Part shown: piece after piece, positions 6,798-9,603 of the stretch | Numbering within the stretch: position 1 is the first letter of the stretch | Layout of the letters: each line of letters begins with the position of its first letter | NCBI GenBank assembly: GCA_023480765.1 | Contig: JAMCWZ010000048.1 | Span: 1 to 9,603, forward strand | Direction of reading: 5' to 3' | From: Nitrospirota bacterium | Lineage (GTDB): Bacteria; Nitrospirota_A; Leptospirillia; Leptospirillales; Leptospirillaceae | DNA length: 9,603 nucleotides | The notes under the pieces: model-generated | What the model saw: only the letters and a program-made list of their open reading frames with translations | The model's database searches: none | Told to the model about the DNA's origin: nothing | Made by a program: the position numbers and the translations under genes

Positions 6798-7850
6798 ATG
6801 TCCGGAGAGGATCTTGATCGTTATGCGTCGGCCGGAGTTTCCATCGAGCGTGGCAACCGGTGGGTCGACGCGATCCGCCCATTGGCGGCGGGAACCCACC
6901 GAAACGGTGTGATCGCCGGTATCGGCGGATTTGGCGGGGTATTTCGGCCAGAATGGGCAAAATACCGGGACCCTGTTCTGGTGTCCGGTACCGACGGAGT
7001 TGGAACGAAACTCAAAGTCGCTCAGTGGGCCGGGATTTATGAAGGTCTGGGCGTCGATCTGGTCGCCATGTGCGCGAACGATATCGCGGTCATGGGGGCC
7101 GAACCCCTGTTTTTCCTCGATTATTATGCGTCCGGTCGTCTCGATCCGGAGGTGGGAAAACAGATTTTTTCGGGGATCGCCGAAGGTTGCAGGCAGGCAG
7201 GAGCGGCTCTTCTCGGGGGAGAAACCGCCGAGATGCCGGGGGTCTACCAGGACGCCGATTTTGATCTTGCCGGTTTTGTCGTCGGAATCGCCGACAGGGA
7301 AAACATCGTGGACGGTCGAACGATCGGACTGGGGCACCGGTTCTACGGCCTTCCGTCGACGGGGATCCATTCAAACGGATTTTCCCTCGTCCGCAAGGTT
7401 TTGCTCGAGGAAAAAGGAATTGCTCCGGAGGATCGTCCGGACTGGTCTTCCGGAGAGGACTGGGCCCATATCCTCACCCGTCCCACAAGAATTTATGTCC
7501 CCCTGATCCTCGAGATGATCTCCCGGGTGAGTGTGAGCGCCATGGTCCATGTTACGGGAGGGGGATTGACGGAGAATGTTCCGAGAGTCCTGCCGGAAGG
7601 CTTTTCCGCCCGGATAAACCCCCGGGCCTGGGAGAAACCCCAGGTGTTTCAGGAAATCCAGCGGGTGGGCAAGGTGACGACCCGGGAAATGTTCCAGGTC
7701 TTCAACATGGGCATCGGACTGGTCGTAGTCGTCCCATCGGAAGCCGGAAAAGACCTTGAGCGTTTTCTGGAGGAACGGGGTGAAGAGTTCTTCTTCCTGG
7801 GAGAAGTCATCCCCGGAGGCCGGGAGGTCGTCTATGACCGTTCATTCTGA
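6798..7850 (+). CDS. purM: Phosphoribosylformylglycinamidine cyclo-ligase (AIR synthetase)
   Basis: Catalyses ATP-dependent closure of FGAM to aminoimidazole ribonucleotide, the fifth step of de novo purine synthesis, in the cytoplasm. The 350-residue protein has normal length. Family motifs in order are SGTDGVGTKLKVA (63-75), CANDIAVMGAEPLFFLDYY (92-110), GGETAEMPGVY (140-150), GLPSTGIHSNGFSLVRK (184-200), HVTGGGLTENVPRVLP (251-266) and FNMGIG (302-307). ATG 6798 has GAGGA 5 nt upstream. The 3' end overlaps purN by 17 nt, so the two genes form one unit. Confidence 0.97.
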   Translation: MSGEDLDRYASAGVSIERGNRWVDAIRPLAAGTHRNGVIAGIGGFGGVFRPEWAKYRDPVLVSGTDGVGTKLKVAQWAGIYEGLGVDLVAMCANDIAVMGAEPLFFLDYYASGRLDPEVGKQIFSGIAEGCRQAGAALLGGETAEMPGVYQDADFDLAGFVVGIADRENIVDGRTIGLGHRFYGLPSTGIHSNGFSLVRKVLLEEKGIAPEDRPDWSSGEDWAHILTRPTRIYVPLILEMISRVSVSAMVHVTGGGLTENVPRVLPEGFSARINPRAWEKPQVFQEIQRVGKVTTREMFQVFNMGIGLVVVVPSEAGKDLERFLEERGEEFFFLGEVIPGGREVVYDRSF

Positions 7851-8457
7851 TCCGGCAGGTCTCGCCCTTTTTGCTTCGGGATCCGGAACGAATTTCGAGG
7901 CGATTGTCCGGGCCATCCGCGAAGGAAAGCTCCCCCGCCTGAAACCGGCACTTCTTGTTTGCGACAAACCCGGGGCCCAGGTCGTGGAGCGGGCAGTCCG
8001 GATGGGGGTTCCCGTGCTGGAAGTGCGACTTGGCGCTTTTCCGTCGAAAGAAGCCTATGAGAGGAAAATTCTGGAATCGTTGCAGGAAAGGAAGGTCGAT
8101 ACCGTCGCGCTGGCCGGATACATGCGATTGGTCGGGTCCACGCTGATAGAAGCCTATCCGAACCGGATCCTGAACATCCACCCCTCTCTTCTTCCCGCCT
8201 TTCCGGGACTGCATGCCCAGAGGCAAGCCGTCGAATACGGGGTGAGGGTCTCGGGAGTGACGGTTCATTACGTCGATCTCGAGATGGACCATGGACCGAT
8301 CATTCTCCAGAAAGCCGTTCCGGTGTCGGATTCGGACACGGAAGAAAGCCTGACACTAAGGATCCGGGAGGCCGAACACGAAACGTACGTCGAAGCTCTC
8401 CGGCTTCATTCGGAAGGTCGTCTGTTGATCAAGGGGAGAGCCGTTCTGGTCCGATAA
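7834..8457 (+). CDS. purN: Phosphoribosylglycinamide formyltransferase (GAR transformylase 1)
   Basis: Transfers a formyl group from 10-formyltetrahydrofolate to GAR in the third step of purine synthesis. The 207-residue product has the phosphate-binding loop ASGSGTNFEA (14-23), the NIHPSLLPAFPG block (114-125) with catalytic Asn114 and His116, and Asp152 in EMDHGPIILQ, which completes the triad known from E. coli PurN. A very good ribosome site, GGGAGG at 7822-7827, lies inside purM 6 nt before ATG 7834, which decides this start against an in-frame codon at 7756. The 17-nt overlap with purM implies coupled translation. No clear terminator was found between its stop and the tRNA gene. Confidence 0.95.
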   Translation: MTVHSDPAGLALFASGSGTNFEAIVRAIREGKLPRLKPALLVCDKPGAQVVERAVRMGVPVLEVRLGAFPSKEAYERKILESLQERKVDTVALAGYMRLVGSTLIEAYPNRILNIHPSLLPAFPGLHAQRQAVEYGVRVSGVTVHYVDLEMDHGPIILQKAVPVSDSDTEESLTLRIREAEHETYVEALRLHSEGRLLIKGRAVLVR

Positions 8458-8496
8458 TCGTTCCGGTCGTTCCTAAAAACTCAAGGTCGTGGACAC

Positions 8497-8526
8497 TTGC
8501 CCGGAAGTTCCCGGTTCTGCTATGGT
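8497..8526 (+). promoter_or_regulatory. Candidate promoter of tRNA-Ala
   Basis: TTGCCC (8497-8502, 4/6) and an extended -10, TGC followed by TATGGT (8518-8526), are 18 bp apart. Transcription would begin near 8533, about 8 nt before the mature tRNA 5' end. Consensus matching only. Confidence 0.4.
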
Positions 8527-8541
8527 AATCTGATCTTTTTC

Positions 8542-8617
8542 GGGGGGTTAGCTCAGTTGGGAGAGCGTCAGGATCGCACCCTGAAGGCCACGAGTTCGAC
8601 TCTCGTACCCTCCACCA
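8542..8617 (+). tRNA. tRNA-Ala (anticodon CGC)
   Basis: A 76-nt cloverleaf with encoded CCA. The acceptor arm GGGGGGT pairs with ACCCTCC and contains a G3:U70 wobble, the known main identity element for alanyl-tRNA synthetase. The D arm is GCTC/GAGC, the anticodon stem TCAGG/CCTGA encloses the loop ATCGCAC with U33 and anticodon CGC (reads GCG), the variable loop is AGGCC, and the T arm is ACGAG/CTCGT around TTCGACT. All stems pair fully. The anticodon and the G3:U70 pair agree on alanine. Its 3' end is repeated in inverted orientation at 9203-9227, and a decayed integrase follows it. Confidence 0.97.
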
Positions 8618-8618
8618 T
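8594..8618 (+). repeat. tRNA-Ala 3' end, one arm of a 25-bp inverted repeat
   Basis: From the last base before the T-loop, through the acceptor 3' strand and CCA, to one base beyond. An exact reverse complement lies at 9203-9227, 584 nt away. Segments like this, T-loop to tRNA 3' end, are well-known attachment sites for tyrosine integrases. Confidence 0.85.
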
Positions 8619-8701
8619 ACTCCACAAGTTATTTTCTTCTATATCCCTTGAAAATCTTCCTCAAGAACTCCGTTCGCCGCACGATTTGTTTTTTCGATAG
8701 G

Positions 8702-8982
8702 GGAGTCGATCTGGTCAAATACCTGGATGAGCGGCTAAAATCGGTGTCACCAGAGACTGTCAGTCACGAGCTTGAAATCTTGTTTCGTCTTCTTATCGGG
8801 AAAGTGGGGAGGATCCTCTCCGCCTCCGAATCTCCTGTCCATTCCAGTATCGTCCAGTTTTTTCTGGAAACGGCTATGTGTCGGTTAGATATTGGAAGGA
8901 ATGCGAGGAGCAGAGAGGTCAACCGGCTCCGGCCTTCCTGGTAGATCTCTCTTTTCACAATCTCCGGCATGAAGCCAAAGAA
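8702..8982 (+). pseudogene. Decayed tyrosine recombinase (phage/island integrase)
   Basis: Fragments of an integrase are readable in two frames. In one frame, 8702-8941 encodes a core-binding piece (YLDERLKSVSPETVSHELEI, codons from about 8720) and then IVQFFLETAM, the start of the first catalytic box. There the usual ETAMRRGE/D reads ETAMCRLD, so the catalytic Arg is Cys (TGT, one transition from CGT). A stop follows at 8942. In another frame, 8941-8982 encodes DLSFHNLRHEA, the HxLRH box. Spacing between the boxes is far shorter than in an intact enzyme (about 20 instead of roughly 100 residues), no HxxR/Tyr end was found, and a TGA follows at 8983. N-terminus, middle and C-terminus are thus missing. 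Its place beside a tRNA, pointing away from it, is typical of island integrases. Family assignment rests on motif recognition. Confidence 0.75.
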
Positions 8983-8985
8983 TGA

Positions 8986-9202
8986 CAAGTTTTTTTTCTA
9001 AAGTGCTATCCTGAAAAAAGACGATGTTGAGGATCGTCCCACGGAAAGACGACCGAGACTATGTGATAACCGCTTACTTTGACAGAAGAAAGCCGTGCGG
9101 GTGAGGTTAGATCAACAGGCGGACGCTATGGCCTGATCTGACGGATTAGACAAAAGGGGTTCCTCTCACCTGGAAAACCGCCTGCCTGATCGACAGGTGG
9201 GG
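8986..9202. other. Gene-free remainder of the tRNA-gnd interval
   Basis: No intact gene is recognised. An SFFSKVLS reading just after the HxLRH fragment, in yet another frame, may be more integrase debris. An extended -10-like TGCTATCCT is at 9004-9012 and a perfect TTGACA at 9079-9084, the latter without a good -10 at normal spacing; either could contribute to gnd expression. CACCTG (9167-9172) and CAGGTG (9194-9199) form a 6-bp inverted repeat, extendable with wobble pairs, around a 21-nt loop just before the tRNA-like repeat. Confidence 0.45.
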
Positions 9203-9227
9203 ATGGTGGAGGGTACGAGAGTCGAAC
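9203..9227 (-). repeat. Inverted 25-bp copy of the tRNA-Ala 3' end
   Basis: Exact reverse complement of 8594-8618, covering T-loop, T-stem 3' strand, acceptor 3' strand, CCA and one more base. Identity stops sharply at both ends (9202 and 9228 differ), and beyond 9228 the T-stem 5' strand is not restored, so it is not a functional tRNA. The minus-strand sequence reads as a tRNA 3' half. It lies 39 nt before the gnd start, upstream of the gnd ribosome site. It is best read as an old attachment-site remnant. Confidence 0.85.
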
Positions 9228-9266
9228 GATGTCCATTCCAAAATCCAACAAAAGGAGGGTTCGGCA

Positions 9267-9603
9267 ATGCAGATCGGAATGATCGGACTGGGGCGTATGG
9301 GGAGCAACATGGTCAGACGGCTCTTGAAAGCGGGACACCAGTGTGTCGTATTCAATCAGGATCCGGGTCCGATTCGGGACCTTGAAAAGGAAGGTGCTAT
9401 CGGAGCCGGATCCTTGGGAGACTTTCTCGAAAAACTGGAAAAACCGCGAGCGATCTGGCTGATGGTTCCCGCTGCCGTGGTGGACAAACTTCTTGATGAG
9501 ATCGTCAGTCTCTCATCGCCCGGGGATATCCTGATCGACGGGGGAAATTCCTATTACCGCGACGATATCCGGCGCTCGGAAAAGCTGAAAAAATCCGGAT
9601 TCC
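9267..9603 (+). CDS. gnd: 6-phosphogluconate dehydrogenase, N-terminal part
   Basis: Oxidative decarboxylation of 6-phosphogluconate to ribulose 5-phosphate in the pentose phosphate pathway. Only the first 112 residues are in the window; the frame stays open to the end. The nucleotide-binding loop is GLGRMG (7-12), WLMVPA follows at 64-69, and the family signature LIDGGNSYYRDD at 89-100 holds the substrate-binding Asn94-Ser95. GxGxxG instead of the GxAxxG of E. coli Gnd, with VFN-QDP (28-33) lacking the 2'-phosphate-binding Arg after Asn, points to the short form often using NAD, but cofactor cannot be decided here. ATG 9267 has an excellent AAGGAGGG at 9252-9259, 7 nt upstream. The leader carries the inverted tRNA-Ala fragment. 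Confidence 0.92.
   Translation, partial: MQIGMIGLGRMGSNMVRRLLKAGHQCVVFNQDPGPIRDLEKEGAIGAGSLGDFLEKLEKPRAIWLMVPAAVVDKLLDEIVSLSSPGDILIDGGNSYYRDDIRRSEKLKKSGF

Noticed and set aside
7756..8457. purN starting at 7756
   Set aside because: The longer N-terminus lies inside purM and has no family similarity; ATG 7834 has GGGAGG at ideal spacing.
8648..8944. A 98-codon open frame after the tRNA as an intact small gene
   Set aside because: It begins with TTG, has no ribosome binding site, and its content matches pieces of an integrase with a lost catalytic Arg; it was called a pseudogene fragment instead.
8990..8997. T8 run as a terminator
   Set aside because: Only a three-base-pair stem can be drawn before it, and it lies within integrase debris.
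1..9603. CRISPR array, insertion sequence or intact mobile element
   Set aside because: No regularly spaced repeats, transposase or intact integrase were seen; only the integrase remnant and tRNA repeat are supported.

Overview
The window comes from a Gram-negative bacterium. It encodes an outer-membrane beta-barrel and a lipoprotein with a clear lipobox, has Shine-Dalgarno-led genes and is moderately GC-rich. The general style of the proteins suggests a Nitrospirota member such as Leptospirillum; that is an impression from sequence alone and was not tested by any search.

Left block (about 73-4226, + strand): a fatty-acid synthesis operon fabD-fabG-acpP-fabF followed by rnc. The genes are tightly packed: ATGA overlap fabD/fabG, 1-nt overlap acpP/fabF. 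FabD loads malonyl groups onto AcpP, FabF elongates the chain and FabG reduces the beta-keto product. RNase III (rnc) follows after a 79-nt gap that can fold. A strong terminator-like hairpin with a T7 run lies inside fabF. No fabH or plsX is seen in the 121 nt before fabD.

Middle block (4213-6451, - strand): a two-gene unit of unknown function. It has a Cys-rich, Ser/Thr-rich lipoprotein whose twelve mature cysteines beyond the lipidated one form six close pairs, then a Cys-free FadL/PorV-like outer-membrane barrel. The genes abut (stop/ATG overlap), and a short intrinsic terminator overlaps the 3' end of rnc. A 346-nt divergent intergenic region with + strand promoter candidates and inverted repeats separates this unit from purM.

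Right block (6798-9603, + strand): purM and purN overlap by 17 nt and encode two steps of de novo purine synthesis. Next come a complete tRNA-Ala(CGC) with the G3:U70 identity pair and encoded CCA, a 650-nt region without an intact gene, and the start of gnd, apparently the short GxGxxG type of 6-phosphogluconate dehydrogenase, cut by the window end.

The most notable part is the tRNA-gnd interval. It holds a decayed tyrosine recombinase (integrase) with recognisable core-binding, Arg-box and HxLRH-box fragments in two frames. It also holds a perfect 25-bp copy of the tRNA-Ala 3' end in inverted orientation, just before the gnd ribosome binding site. Together they look like the scar of an integrative element at a tRNA site. 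The inverted rather than direct orientation is unusual and would give any gnd leader transcript 25 nt of complementarity to tRNA-Ala.
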